A stretch of DNA of 38,921 nt from Bacteroidota bacterium (lineage in GTDB: Bacteria; Pseudomonadota; Alphaproteobacteria; Puniceispirillales; Puniceispirillaceae): assembly GCA_009936825.1 (NCBI GenBank), contig JAACDV010000256.1, positions 1-38,921 of the forward strand, in the 5' to 3' direction. Below are positions 17,309 through 26,492 of this stretch, piece after piece (the stretch's first letter is position 1; the number at the start of each line of letters is the position of its first letter). The notes beneath the pieces were generated by a model that saw nothing but the letters and a program-made list of their open reading frames with translations, was not told the origin of the DNA and did no database searches. A program made the translations under genes and the position numbers.

Positions 17309-17815
17309 CTAGGAAAAATTAGCGCCTTCGCACGTTCCTACCATACCTTGAAATCCGGTTTGTCGCCATGCTTCGTAAAGAACAATTGAAACGGCGTTTG
17401 ACAGGTTCAAGCTGCGATTACCTGCCAGCATGGGAAGGTTGATTTTGAAGGCTTCTTCAAACCGGTCATGAATGCTGGTTGGCAGGCCGGTTGTCTCGGC
17501 CCCGAACAGCAAAGCATCGCCGGGCAAAAAACGCACAGAATCATATCGCTGGGCGGCAAATTTAGTAACAGCGAAAAGGCGGGGATGATCAATCTGGTCA
17601 AGGCAGGCATCCAGCGTTTCATGCTGTTGGACACGCGCCATGTCGTGATAATCCAACCCGGCCCGCCGACAGGATTTTTCATCCAGCGTGAACCCCAGCG
17701 GTTGTATCAGGTGCAAATTGGCCCCGCTATTGGCGCAAAGCCGAATGATATTGCCGGTATTGGGTGGAATTTGCGGGGTGTATAGGATGATGTTGAACAT
17801 GCGCCGACCGGTCAT
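17309..17815 (-). CDS. trmL: tRNA (cytidine(34)-2'-O)-methyltransferase TrmL
   Basis: 168 residues, a minimal SPOUT methyltransferase. Motifs: MFNIILYTPQIPPNTGNIIR at the N-terminus, FGAETTGLP, and the knot segment LSNAVSIVLYEAWRQ. It 2'-O-methylates the wobble base of certain tRNA-Leu. The annotated start ATG 17815 overlaps the stop of maiA as ATGA, implying translational coupling. The internal ATG 17800 (MFNII) matches the usual family N-terminus and is the alternative. Finding a tRNA modification gene coupled to tyrosine catabolism is a neighbour effect rather than a functional link, as far as sequence shows. Confidence 0.92.
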   Translation of the reverse strand: MTGRRMFNIILYTPQIPPNTGNIIRLCANSGANLHLIQPLGFTLDEKSCRRAGLDYHDMARVQQHETLDACLDQIDHPRLFAVTKFAAQRYDSVRFLPGDALLFGAETTGLPTSIHDRFEEAFKINLPMLAGNRSLNLSNAVSIVLYEAWRQTGFQGMVGTCEGANFS

Positions 17816-18459
17816 CCGGCCGGTGGTTGGTCGGCTTCGGGGGTGGCGGCCTTAAACGCCGGAAGATCGCGGCAGGCAGCATCAATGGCCACGAGACGCG
17901 GCATATCATTCAGTGCAACACCCCACCGCCGCGCGTTATATAGCTGCGGGATAAGAACACAATCGGCAAGGCCGGGGGAATCCCCATGCAGAAAACGCCC
18001 CGTTGCCGGATGATCGGCCATCACTTCTACTGCGCGCAGCCCTTTACCAATGAAATGCTGCATCCATATTTTTTTATCCTCATCATTGCCGTCAAAGGCG
18101 GCGGCATGGTGGGCGACAACACTGGGATTACAGATCGGGTGAATTTCCATCGAGATGGCATGGGCAATAGCGCGAAGCCTAGCAGCTTCGCCCGCAACCG
18201 ATGGTATTAATGCTGGTGTGGGGGTGCGCGCTTCCAGATACTCGATAATCGCCAGTGATTGCGTCATCATCATGCCGTCAATTTCCAGCGCAGGAACGAA
18301 CCCTTGCGGGTTACGCGCCACATGTTCATCGCTTTTATGTGAGCCGTCGGTCAGGCTGACTGCAACCGTCTCAAAGCTGATACCTTTCAGATTCAGGGCT
18401 ATCCGCACACGATAGCTCGCCGAAGACCGCCAGAAATTATATAAAACTGCTTCAGCCAT
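17812..18459 (-). CDS. maiA: maleylacetoacetate isomerase (zeta-class GST)
   Basis: 215 residues. The zeta-class GST signature SSASYRVRIALNLKG is at ~12-26 and the glutathione-site segment QSLAIIEYLE at ~67-76; a helical C-domain follows. It isomerises maleylacetoacetate to fumarylacetoacetate using glutathione, between HmgA and FahA. GGAG lies 6 bases before ATG 18459, and the gene is 29 bp after fahA. Its stop overlaps the trmL start by 4 bp. Confidence 0.93.
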   Translation of the reverse strand: MAEAVLYNFWRSSASYRVRIALNLKGISFETVAVSLTDGSHKSDEHVARNPQGFVPALEIDGMMMTQSLAIIEYLEARTPTPALIPSVAGEAARLRAIAHAISMEIHPICNPSVVAHHAAAFDGNDEDKKIWMQHFIGKGLRAVEVMADHPATGRFLHGDSPGLADCVLIPQLYNARRWGVALNDMPRLVAIDAACRDLPAFKAATPEADQPPAG

Positions 18460-18488
18460 ACTTATCTCCCAAAATTCCCTTAATCTGC

Positions 18489-19547
18489 TTAGATTGCGTG
18501 GGTAAGCTTTTCAACAGTTTGATCAATGCGGCCAAAGATACTGGCACCGTCATCATCATGCATCTCGATGCAAACACGGTCACCAAAAACCATGAAGGGC
18601 GTCGTCGGCTTGCCGTTATTGATTGTTTCGACCATACGGATTTCGGCCAGACAGGAATAGCCCTTGCCGCCATCTGCGACCGGCTTGCCCGGGCTGCCAT
18701 CGGCATCACGGTTTGAAATGGTGCCGGACCCGATGATTGCGCCAGCCCGCAAATTGCGCGATTTCACCGCATGTGAGACCAGCTGGCCAAGGCTAAAGGT
18801 GGCATCGATGCCTGCATTGGCACGGCCCAACGGCGCTCCGTTTAGATCAACCTTCATCACCCGGTGCAAAACCGTGTTCTGCCACGCATCACCTAACTCA
18901 TCCGGAGTTACCGCGACTGGCGAGAAAGCCGTCGATGGCTTTGACTGAAAAAATCCAAACCCCTTATTCAGTTCCGCCGGAATTAGATTGCGCAGCGAGA
19001 CGTCATTAACCAGCATAAGAAGCTTGATATGCTCGCCAGCTTTCTCGGCACTGGTTCCCATCGGCACATCATCGGTAATCACTGCAATTTCAGCCTCCAT
19101 ATCAATGCCCCAGCCTTGGCTGGCTTCGCCTGATTTCCCCGGCGGACAGCTTTCAATTGGGAGGCAAATTGGGGCGTGCGGCGGCATAAAATCATCCGAC
19201 CCGCCTTGATACATCAACGGGTCAGTCCAGAAACTATCGGGCATCTCGGCGCCGCGTGCACGCCGAACCAACGCCACATGATTGACATAGGCGGATCCGT
19301 CGGCCCATTGATAGGCACGGGGAAGCGGCGAATGCGCGGCTTGTTGATCGAACGGCGCGCCGGTGGTCGGATCTGCCTCCAATGCAGCGAATAATTCTTC
19401 CAACTTTGGGGAGACGGCATTCCAGTCATCTAGGGCCGCTTGCAATGTTGGGGCGAGGGTGTCGGCGGCTATAAACCGGGACAAATCGCGTGATACTACC
19501 ACCAGCTTTCCATCTCGGCTTGCGTCATTCAATGTGGCTAGTTTCAT
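18489..19547 (-). CDS. fahA: fumarylacetoacetate hydrolase
   Basis: 352 residues from ATG 19547 (MKLATLNDASRDGKLVVVSR), with AAGGA 8 bases upstream. A longer in-frame extension to 19688 would run into hmgA and is rejected. FAH-fold core: GIDMEAEIAVITDDVP carries the metal-binding Glu and Asp residues, with NDVSLRNLIP, GFGFFQSKP and IGSGTISNRD following. It cleaves fumarylacetoacetate into fumarate and acetoacetate, the last step of homogentisate degradation. Middle gene of hmgA-fahA-maiA. Confidence 0.93.
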   Translation of the reverse strand: MKLATLNDASRDGKLVVVSRDLSRFIAADTLAPTLQAALDDWNAVSPKLEELFAALEADPTTGAPFDQQAAHSPLPRAYQWADGSAYVNHVALVRRARGAEMPDSFWTDPLMYQGGSDDFMPPHAPICLPIESCPPGKSGEASQGWGIDMEAEIAVITDDVPMGTSAEKAGEHIKLLMLVNDVSLRNLIPAELNKGFGFFQSKPSTAFSPVAVTPDELGDAWQNTVLHRVMKVDLNGAPLGRANAGIDATFSLGQLVSHAVKSRNLRAGAIIGSGTISNRDADGSPGKPVADGGKGYSCLAEIRMVETINNGKPTTPFMVFGDRVCIEMHDDDGASIFGRIDQTVEKLTHAI

Positions 19548-19605
19548 GCCTGTATCCTTTGCATTTTCGTCTTTTGTAAGAACAAACTTGAGAGGCAGGT
19601 AATTA

Positions 19606-20976
19606 TTAAGGTGTGCCGTCGAAGCGCTTTTCCAGCCCCGCCCAACACTCAATATAGTCGGTTTGAAGCGCGGCAGTTTCGGCTGCAAATTTACTCACCT
19701 GCTGCGGGAATCGCGTCTCAAACATAAAGGCCATCGTGTTGGTCAGCTTGACCGGTTTAAGATCAGCTTTTGTGGCTTTTTCAAAAGCGTCACCGTCGGG
19801 CCCATGCGCCAGCATCATGTTATGCAGGCTGGCGCCGCCGGGAATAAACCCTTCTTCCTTTGCATCATACTGACCGCTGATTAATCCCATAAATTCCGAC
19901 ATGATGTTGCGATGATACCATGGCGGACGGAAGGTGTTTTCCGCCACCAACCAGCGCTCAGGAAAGATCACAAAATCGATATTGGCCGTTCCCTCTGTCT
20001 CGGAAGGGGCGGTCAAAACGGTGAAGATTGACGGGTCGGGGTGATCAAAACTGACCGCGCCCACTGGCGAAAAGGTCGATAAATCATAGCTGCATGGTGC
20101 GTAATTTCCATGCCAGGCCACGACATCCAGCGGCGAATGACCCAATTGGGTTGTATGGAACCCACCGCACCATTTCACCACTAGCTGATGCGGTGTTTCA
20201 TCCTCTTCAAAGCAGGCTACCGGAGTTTTGAAATCGCGTGGATTTGCCAAACAGTTCGCGCCAATCGGGCCGCGGTCGGGTAGGGTGAATTTTGCACCAT
20301 AATTCTCGCACACATATCCGCGGGCGAAACCCCCTTCAATGCCGATTTTGGCCATCATCCCGCGCGGTAGCAGCGCGATATGCCCGGGCGGAACATGCAT
20401 GCGACCCATCTCGGTAAAAATATTCAACGCGCCAACTTCCGGGATAATCAGCATTTCGGCATCGGCGTTCAACAGCACCCGGTCAGTCATGCTGCGCGTG
20501 CAGGCATAAAGACTGGCCGCCATACCAACATGCTGACGCGCATCGCCAGTGCTGGTCATTACATGCATACCGTCGATAAAGTCACAATCGCTGGCGGGGC
20601 TGGCCAGTGGATCCCAGCGAAACTGACCTAGCGGAAGATCAGTTGCATTGCTGCCGGTGCTAACGTCCGGAGCAGTTTTCCATAACGGCACATCAATCCG
20701 GGTAAAACGCCCGCTATGGCGAACCGACGGGCGGATGCGGTACAGCCATGAGCGTTCATTCGTTGACCGCGGCGCTGTAAAGGGTGATCCGCTCAACTGC
20801 TCGGCATATAACCCATAGGCGCAGTTCTGCGGTGAATTTCGGCCCTGCGGCAAAGCCCCGGGCAGGGCCTCGGTTTCAAAATCATTGCCAAACCCGGGCA
20901 TAGTCGCAGCCGCCGCAGATTGACCAAGCGCGGACTGATTTTGCTCAATTAGCTTCGATATTGTCTCGTTGCTCAT
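19606..20976 (-). CDS. hmgA: homogentisate 1,2-dioxygenase
   Basis: 456 residues, full length. [22 protein letters not shown] opens the family-typical N-domain (GALP, then PQN). The non-haem iron ligands are in [16 protein letters not shown] (His, Glu) and [13 protein letters not shown] (His). It opens the homogentisate ring to maleylacetoacetate. AGGAGG lies 8 bases before ATG 20976. First gene of the operon, divergent from a MarR regulator, with a perfect operator-like palindrome in the shared promoter region. Confidence 0.96.
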   Translation of the reverse strand: MSNETISKLIEQNQSALGQSAAAATMPGFGNDFETEALPGALPQGRNSPQNCAYGLYAEQLSGSPFTAPRSTNERSWLYRIRPSVRHSGRFTRIDVPLWKTAPDVSTGSNATDLPLGQFRWDPLASPASDCDFIDGMHVMTSTGDARQHVGMAASLYACTRSMTDRVLLNADAEMLIIPEVGALNIFTEMGRMHVPPGHIALLPRGMMAKIGIEGGFARGYVCENYGAKFTLPDRGPIGANCLANPRDFKTPVACFEEDETPHQLVVKWCGGFHTTQLGHSPLDVVAWHGNYAPCSYDLSTFSPVGAVSFDHPDPSIFTVLTAPSETEGTANIDFVIFPERWLVAENTFRPPWYHRNIMSEFMGLISGQYDAKEEGFIPGGASLHNMMLAHGPDGDAFEKATKADLKPVKLTNTMAFMFETRFPQQVSKFAAETAALQTDYIECWAGLEKRFDGTP

Positions 20977-21016
20977 CGCAGCCCCTCCTGATGTTTATCC
21001 TGATAAAATAGGTATA

Positions 21017-21048
21017 TTGACAATCATTTCAAATGCAATGATTGTCAA
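21017..21048. promoter_or_regulatory. operator-like perfect inverted repeat between hmgA and marR
   Basis: TTGACAATCATT (21017-21028) and AATGATTGTCAA (21037-21048) are exact 12-base reverse complements with an 8-base centre. A TTGACAAT/ATTGTCAA half-site is typical of MarR-family operators. It is placed centrally in the divergent hmgA-marR spacer, 40 bp before hmgA and about 50 bp before the regulator gene, so it probably controls both. Confidence 0.82.
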
Positions 21049-21099
21049 ATGGAATCATCTCATAAAAGGGGTTCAATTCAAAAATGAAGGGGGAATGAT

Positions 21100-21597
21100 A
21101 TGGGAAAAAATGGGTCCGTGTCGCAATCGGGTGAGAGCTTGCTGTCCCGTGATTTGCCTCTCTATCTTGACCGATTCTTGGCCTACCGGGTGGCACGACT
21201 AGCTACAGCCCTAAGCCGTTCATTGGCAGCGCATTATGAAAAGCAGTTCCAGATTTCGGTTGCTGAATGGCGCGTCCTGTTGCATTTAACGCAGCAATCA
21301 GAAATTTCCATTCGCGATATTTTTATCAGGGTTGATATGGACCGGGCGCGGGTGACACGCGCGGTTCAAAGGCTGGAAGCGCGCTCCCTTGTCTCAAAAA
21401 TTGTCAATGCTAGTGATCGCAGGTTGATCCAACTGGCGCTCACAACCGAAGGTGAGAAAATGGCCGGGGAGCTATCGCGCATCGCACACCAGTTTGAAGT
21501 GAATTTGCTGCAATCGACGCCGCCAGATACCGGCAATTCCTTGCTGGCCGCTTTTGACGATCTGGAAGCTGTCTTAAATGATCCCAACCTTAAATAA
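21100..21597 (+). CDS. MarR-family transcriptional regulator of the homogentisate operon
   Basis: 165 residues. The winged helix-turn-helix spans ~60-125: SIRDIFIRVDMDRARVTRAV as the recognition region and SDRRLIQLALT as the wing with the conserved DRR. GGGGGA is 7 bases before ATG 21100. It is divergent from hmgA across a 12-bp-arm inverted repeat. By analogy with HmgR-type MarR repressors it probably represses hmgA-fahA-maiA until homogentisate or a related acid binds (inference). Confidence 0.9.
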   Translation: MGKNGSVSQSGESLLSRDLPLYLDRFLAYRVARLATALSRSLAAHYEKQFQISVAEWRVLLHLTQQSEISIRDIFIRVDMDRARVTRAVQRLEARSLVSKIVNASDRRLIQLALTTEGEKMAGELSRIAHQFEVNLLQSTPPDTGNSLLAAFDDLEAVLNDPNLK

Positions 21598-21607
21598 GAG
21601 ACGAATT

Positions 21608-22810
21608 CTATTCGAACATAAACAGCCACGCATAGGCAATCACAATGGCTGGCACAGATGAATAGAGCGTTGCTACAATGGCAGCTTTTGGCGCAATGGC
21701 TATCGCCGGAAACAGGGCGTCACCGTCATTGCTGATGGCATTTCCGATCTGCGCTGACAGGGGAATGATCCCCGCCAGATACATTGTAGTCACCAGAACT
21801 TGCGGACCGCACCCCGGCAAAAACCCCAAAAGAATTGCGATCATCGGGGTGAAAAGAACCCAGCCATCAAACAGTGTTTTCAGATCAAGGCTAAGGTAAT
21901 AGATCGACAACTCAAAAATCAGATAAGCGACAATCACCCAGACCGTCACAAAATTAGTGTCAGAAATGGTGCGCCGGATAAGTCCGCCGCCCATGGCAAA
22001 ATGCACATCACCCCGCAAGCCAAAATAGGGGGCAAGGTACATGCTGGCCCCAAGAACGCCGCCAACAACACCGAGCAGCGTTGCCGGTTTATCAAACATC
22101 GACGTGGCAAACATCGCATCCACGTCAACCTGAAAGGCAACCAGCCCTGCCAGAATGATTCCCGGAATCAGGATCGCAAGCCACAGCCGGTCAAGTCCGG
22201 GAGAAGATGTGTCGGGCTGGCCAGCCGAGATTTTCGTCCTGTTGGCACTATCGGGACTGCGCAGAAAATCGCGCCCGTGAATGAAATTAACAATCCAGCC
22301 GCTTAGGGTTCCGACAGTAAAACCAAGAACCACCATTAAAAGACCAGTCATCGGCTCACGCGCAAGCAATAGAAACGCCGCATCGCCCATCGTCGCTGTC
22401 AGCGCTGCAACCACTCCGCCAAAAGACAACCTGCCAGTGACATATTGGGTAATCACAATAATTGCGCCACCACAGCCGGGCAATGCACCTAGCGCCGATG
22501 CTGCTGGAACCTGCCAAACCGTGTTGCGATTCAACAAGGCGGTGGCATCAATCTTCAATAGCTTTTCAGTACCATAAACAATTAAAAAAGTTGCGGCAAC
22601 AAACGTGGTGACCTGCAGATAAGCGTCCGAAATGGCGCCAAAAATAATGTCCAGAACTTCGCTATCGGCATTAATCAGAAGCAGCGCTGCAACCAATGCC
22701 GGCGCGATGATGGCAGCAAAAGATAACCCCGGATGTATATCTGAGGGTTTGCGCACCTTTCCGGTTTTATTTAAAGGCGCGGCTGTCGATGGTGATGTAT
22801 TATACTTCAT
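21608..22810 (-). CDS. putative 10-TM heavy-metal exporter (manganese-transporter type, ArsP_2-like)
   Basis: 400 residues, about ten hydrophobic segments in two related halves. Each half carries a PGCG motif: LGALPGCGGAIIVITQY at ~108-124 and LGFLPGCGPQVLVTTMY at ~320-340. Both are followed by a segment with GDA (ATMGDAAFLLL; ISNDGDALFPA). This is the PF11449-type family annotated as putative manganese or heavy-metal exporter; the metal is inferred. It converges with the MarR gene (10 bp between stops) and diverges from thiamine pyrophosphokinase. I found no yybP-ykoY-like manganese riboswitch in its 140-bp upstream spacer. Confidence 0.82.
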   Translation of the reverse strand: MKYNTSPSTAAPLNKTGKVRKPSDIHPGLSFAAIIAPALVAALLLINADSEVLDIIFGAISDAYLQVTTFVAATFLIVYGTEKLLKIDATALLNRNTVWQVPAASALGALPGCGGAIIVITQYVTGRLSFGGVVAALTATMGDAAFLLLAREPMTGLLMVVLGFTVGTLSGWIVNFIHGRDFLRSPDSANRTKISAGQPDTSSPGLDRLWLAILIPGIILAGLVAFQVDVDAMFATSMFDKPATLLGVVGGVLGASMYLAPYFGLRGDVHFAMGGGLIRRTISDTNFVTVWVIVAYLIFELSIYYLSLDLKTLFDGWVLFTPMIAILLGFLPGCGPQVLVTTMYLAGIIPLSAQIGNAISNDGDALFPAIAIAPKAAIVATLYSSVPAIVIAYAWLFMFE

Positions 22811-22951
22811 CTCCCATTATTAGCACTACCTAACTTTGATCACAACTCCTAATTTAAGCAGTATCAATTAAGTTATGAATAGGGGGCTGTTTTTTGCAGT
22901 GATGCCATTCGGGGATTGCGTGAAGATGGTGTTTTGGGCACAAAATGGATC

Positions 22952-23650
22952 ATGATAGATATTCCTGATCAGATTCTGACCTATACCAAGCCGGTGATTC
23001 TTGTGGGTGCCTCGCCAGTCCCGACCGGCGTGCTTTTAGATCGCCTGCCGGATGATTGGCATATCATCGCGGCGGATGGCGGTGCAAATGCGGTTCTGGA
23101 TGCGGGCCGCAGGCCGGAGCTGGTTATAGGTGACATGGATTCGGCAGCGGCATTGCCGGATAATTTGGCGAAGATGCGGTTGGATGGGCAAGATGACACC
23201 GACCTTGAAAAATGCCTACAGCGGATCACTGCTCCCCTAATTATAGGGGCGGGGTTTCTGGAAGGGCGGTTTGATCATGCGCTTGGGGCGATTCATGCGC
23301 TCATGATGCTGCGTCATGACCGGCCAGTGATGTTGATTGGCAATCAGGATCTGGTGCTGCGGCTTCAGGGTGATGTGCGTTTATCACTGGATCCTGGAAC
23401 GCGAATTTCCGTCTGGCCGCTTGGCCGCCAGAAGTTCGCCGCGTCAACGGGATTGAAATGGCCAATCGACGGGATGGAAATGATGCCTGGCAGGCTGGTT
23501 GGCACATCCAATGAGGTTAACGCCAGCACTATCGAGATCAGCACGTCGCCGGATGCAAAGGCAGGATCAGTGACGAATGACGGCTACGCTCTGATCCTGC
23601 CTATTTTGGCGATGGACACGGTTTTACGACAGCTTGGTTCCGCGAACTAG
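22952..23650 (+). CDS. thiamine pyrophosphokinase
   Basis: 232 residues from ATG 22952 (MIDIPDQIL). A TTG at 22916 is in frame and adds 12 residues; neither has a strong ribosome site. Catalytic motifs are intact: ADGGANAVLDAG, VIGDMDS, DGQDDTDLEKCL (the nucleotide-binding D-x-x-D-T-D-L-x-K region) and GRFDHALGA. It converts thiamine to thiamine diphosphate with ATP. Its stop lies 9 bp from the convergent purine permease gene. Confidence 0.92.
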   Translation: MIDIPDQILTYTKPVILVGASPVPTGVLLDRLPDDWHIIAADGGANAVLDAGRRPELVIGDMDSAAALPDNLAKMRLDGQDDTDLEKCLQRITAPLIIGAGFLEGRFDHALGAIHALMMLRHDRPVMLIGNQDLVLRLQGDVRLSLDPGTRISVWPLGRQKFAASTGLKWPIDGMEMMPGRLVGTSNEVNASTIEISTSPDAKAGSVTNDGYALILPILAMDTVLRQLGSAN

Positions 23651-23659
23651 GTCCGAAAA

Positions 23660-24970
23660 TCAGCCACCCAAAAGCGGTGTGGCCAGCCACAGACATCCGA
23701 AAACAGTAATCACCCAGGTTCCGGCGTTGACTTCAGAGGCACGTCCCGCCAGCGTGCAAATCACGCAATGCGCCAGAAATCCGATGGCAATTCCAGCCGC
23801 AATGGAAAAGGTCAGCGGCATCAGCACCGCCATCAGCAAAACCGGAACGCTGACGGCCATATCATCCCATTGCAGTTTGGCAAGCGGGGCCAGAAAACCG
23901 GCGGCCACAAACACCAGCGCAGGAGCCGTTGCATAGGCCGGGATTGAGGCAAAGAGCGGTTCAAAAAACAGACAGGCGAGGAATAGCGCCGACACGGTCA
24001 GCGCGGTCAGGCCTGTACGCCCGCCCGCCCTGATACCGGTTGCACTCTCAAGATAGGTGGTCATGCTCGATGTTCCGAGCAGACTGCCCACAACCGAAGC
24101 GCTGGTGTCGGCAACGACGGCGCGATCCAGATTTTTGATACTGCCATCGGTACGGCGCTTGCCAGCGATATCGGCAATTCCGGTCAGCGTTCCGGTGGTG
24201 TCAAAGAAATCGAGAAAAAACAGAACGAAGACGGCTGAAAGAAAGGCAAAGCTGGAAAGGGCGGAAAAATCCAGCTCAAAGGCTGCGCTCGCTACCGGCG
24301 GCGTTGACGCAAGGCCGCCAAAGTCGCTGATGCCAGTTATCCAGCCAATCGCGCTTAGGCCCAGAATGGTGATCAGAATTCCGCCGCGAACGCCACGTGC
24401 CTCCAAACCAGCCATCACCAGAAGCCCGGCTAACGCCAAAAGAAGTTCAGGCTGGCCCAGATCACCAAGCCGCAATAATGTGTCCGGATCATCGGTGACA
24501 AGACCCATGCCCTGAAGGCCGATCATCGCCAGAAACAGTCCGATACCGGCAGTAATTCCATATCCCAACGACGCTGGAATGGCACCAATCAACCAACTGC
24601 GAAGTCGTGAAAGCGAAAACAGCAGAAATAGAACAGATGCGATAAAAACCGCAGCTAGGGCCTGCTGCCAACTGAAATTCTGACCAAGAACGAGACCATA
24701 AGCAAAATACGCGTTAAGGCCCATGCCAGGGGCAACCGCAACCGGCCAACGTGCCCATAATCCCATAATGGCGGTGCCAATCGCGGTCGCCAAAATAGTG
24801 GCGACAAAACCGGCGGCAAACGGAATGCCGGCATCCTGCAGAAACATCGGATTTACGGCAATGATGAACGACATCGTAAGAAAAGTGCTGAGTCCGGCCA
24901 AAAGTTCCTGCCGGATTGAGCTGTTAGAGTCGCTTAAACCAAAAAATGTGTCTCCAGAAAAACGAGCCAA
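23660..24970 (-). CDS. NCS2/AzgA-type purine (adenine/guanine/hypoxanthine) permease
   Basis: 436 residues with about 12-14 membrane segments. The N-terminus (REELLAG-like RQELLAGLSTFLTMSFII) and WPVAVAPGMGLNAYFAY, GYGITAGIGLFLAMIGLQ and FLDFFDTTGTLTGIA are AzgA/PbuG landmarks. It imports purine bases by proton symport. The start codon is TTG at 24970, supported by AGGAG 6 bases upstream and by the family N-terminus; no in-frame ATG is near. No purine riboswitch is visible in the leader. Confidence 0.92.
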   Translation of the reverse strand: MARFSGDTFFGLSDSNSSIRQELLAGLSTFLTMSFIIAVNPMFLQDAGIPFAAGFVATILATAIGTAIMGLWARWPVAVAPGMGLNAYFAYGLVLGQNFSWQQALAAVFIASVLFLLFSLSRLRSWLIGAIPASLGYGITAGIGLFLAMIGLQGMGLVTDDPDTLLRLGDLGQPELLLALAGLLVMAGLEARGVRGGILITILGLSAIGWITGISDFGGLASTPPVASAAFELDFSALSSFAFLSAVFVLFFLDFFDTTGTLTGIADIAGKRRTDGSIKNLDRAVVADTSASVVGSLLGTSSMTTYLESATGIRAGGRTGLTALTVSALFLACLFFEPLFASIPAYATAPALVFVAAGFLAPLAKLQWDDMAVSVPVLLMAVLMPLTFSIAAGIAIGFLAHCVICTLAGRASEVNAGTWVITVFGCLWLATPLLGG

Positions 24971-25271
24971 TTTTTTCTCCTAAAGAAATTTTTGTCTGAG
25001 AAAGGCGAGGCAACGCGCTTCCTCCTTCCCAGAAAACTGTGTTTCGACGCACGATGCGCTAAATGAATGAATTGATAACGCCTATATTTTGTAAAGAATG
25101 TCGCAAGAATTGTCTGTCGTTTTTTCTAGCTAAGTCGTTTTGTCGCAACCATTTTCATCGGACTGATTTGTTAGGGGGCATCGGATTACTTGTCTTTACC
25201 AACCATCCTTATATAGTCAGCTGCATTATTTGCGCTGGAATGGCAACGCTGTCCGATCCTATCAGATATGG

Positions 25272-25321
25272 CCGGTCACCCGGCACTTTGAAACCTGATC
25301 GCCAGCTTGCGGGTGCGCCGG
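25272..25321 (+). other. possible RNA hairpin upstream of the AEC gene
   Basis: CCGGTCACCCG (25272-25282) can pair with CGGGTGCGCCGG (25310-25321) as two helices, CACCCG/CGGGTG and CCGG/CCGG, separated by a small internal loop. The 27-base terminal loop contains TTTGAAACCTGATCGCCAG. No T-run follows, so it is not a terminator. It may be chance. Confidence 0.3.
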
Positions 25322-25331
25322 TGATTACCGA

Positions 25332-25373
25332 TAAGGTCTCCTATAGCTCTTGTAAGGTCTCCCATAGCGATTT
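25332..25373. repeat. 21-bp tandem duplication
   Basis: TAAGGTCTCCTATAGC begins a 21-bp unit at 25332. TAAGGTCTCCCATAGC begins the second at 25353. Fifteen of the first 16 bases match; the ends have decayed. Confidence 0.8.
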
Positions 25374-25544
25374 TAGATATTATCGTTGTAGATATTGGGA
25401 ACTGGCTTGGATTTGAATAAAGGATACAGAAATGAACCTTCAAGGGTGTGACATGGTTGTTTGTAGCCCCGCCTATCAGCCGTTGTTTATCCGAAGCGCG
25501 CTGCTGCGGTCCTGCCCTAACTCAATCCGCCCGGAAGGCGTCTG

Positions 25545-26492
25545 ATGCTGTCGGCAATTGCGGCTACGCTCGCAATTGTTGCTCTTGGGCATTTGCTCAA
25601 AAGAGTTGATTTTATGCCGGATGGGGTGTGGCAGTCGCTTGCCAGACTTTGCTATTGGGTTCTTTTCCCGGCATTGCTTTTCGAGTTGATGGTATCTGCC
25701 GATCTTAATGCCAGCTTTGTGGGGGCGTTCATTTTGGCACTGGCGGCGGGATGTACCTTGATCACACTTTATGCCGTGTTGGCAGCGCGGTTCATTGGAC
25801 TTGACGGGCCGGCAACCGGGTCATTGATTCAAGGCGCGCTAAGGCATAACGGATTTCTGGTTTTGTCGATCGTTCATGGCGCATTTGGTACTGTCGCCTT
25901 ACAAATTGGTGCTATTGCCATTGCTTTTCTGGTGCCGGTTTCGAACATAGTTTCGGTGATTGCTTTATTGATTTGCCGCGGGACGCATGATGGAGGCAGC
26001 CTGCGCAGTGCGGTGGTGGCAGAGACCGCACGCAACCCGTTGCTAGCATCTATTCTGGTTGGAGGTCTGGTGAATTGGTTTGGCATCCCGGTGCCCGAAT
26101 TTTTGAACTTAACGGCAGAATTTTTGGGAGCAGGGGCGCTTCCGTTGCTGTTGCTAAGTATTGGCGCATCACTGCAATTTTCAGGCATTCGCGGATATTT
26201 TGCACCGATGGGCATTGCCGTTTTGGCCAAGCTGATGATCTTTCCCGCGGTTCTTGTTTCGATCGGTGCCGCGCTGGGCCTTGAGCCGTTGGCACTGGCA
26301 GTTCTGGCGGCGGTTGGGGCAGCCCCGACCGCAACCTCCAGCTTTGCCTTGGCTAGCGAGTTGGGCGGCGACACCCGCCTGATGGCCGGAATTATTTCGT
26401 CGCAAACACTGATGGGGGCAATATCAATGCCGCTATGGATATGGCTGTCACCCTCACTTTCTAGCTGGGTGAACAGCTTAATACCGTCCTAA
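25545..26492 (+). CDS. AEC (auxin efflux carrier) family transporter
   Basis: 315 residues, about ten membrane segments in two five-helix halves. Landmarks: LCYWVLFPALLFELM near the N-terminus, GALRHNGFLVLSI in the first half, and AVGAAPTATSSFALASELGGD with the conserved P-T/S helix break near the C-terminus. Family members export or import small organic acids such as malate or malonate; the substrate here is unknown. GGAAGG lies 6 bases before ATG 25545. The stop codon sits in a degenerate 11-bp duplication (CTAATTCCAAA then CTGATTCCATA, 26490-26511). Confidence 0.9.
   Translation: MLSAIAATLAIVALGHLLKRVDFMPDGVWQSLARLCYWVLFPALLFELMVSADLNASFVGAFILALAAGCTLITLYAVLAARFIGLDGPATGSLIQGALRHNGFLVLSIVHGAFGTVALQIGAIAIAFLVPVSNIVSVIALLICRGTHDGGSLRSAVVAETARNPLLASILVGGLVNWFGIPVPEFLNLTAEFLGAGALPLLLLSIGASLQFSGIRGYFAPMGIAVLAKLMIFPAVLVSIGAALGLEPLALAVLAAVGAAPTATSSFALASELGGDTRLMAGIISSQTLMGAISMPLWIWLSPSLSSWVNSLIPS

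Larger units (their letters stand above)
24971..25544. other. 574-bp spacer between the purine permease and AEC genes
   Basis: It holds the permease leader (minus strand) and the AEC upstream region (plus strand). A 117-codon open frame at 25063-25416 has an ATG but no ribosome site, no recognisable domain and odd composition (many Cys), so I do not call it. Two structures are present: a possible hairpin at 25272-25321 and a 21-bp duplication at 25332-25373. Confidence 0.6.

Noticed and set aside
19548..19688. N-terminal extension of fahA
   Set aside because: It overlaps the hmgA 3' end and lacks family similarity; ATG 19547 has a good ribosome site and the family-typical start.
25285..25340. 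Loop sequence TTTGAAACCTGATC resembling the core of a TPP riboswitch
   Set aside because: The required CUGAGA segment and the UAAUAC-x-x-GCG-x-AGGGA segment are missing, and the downstream gene is not a thiamine gene.
25063..25416. 117-codon open frame in the spacer before the AEC gene
   Set aside because: No ribosome site, unusual composition with many Cys, no recognisable fold, and it runs through a tandem duplication.
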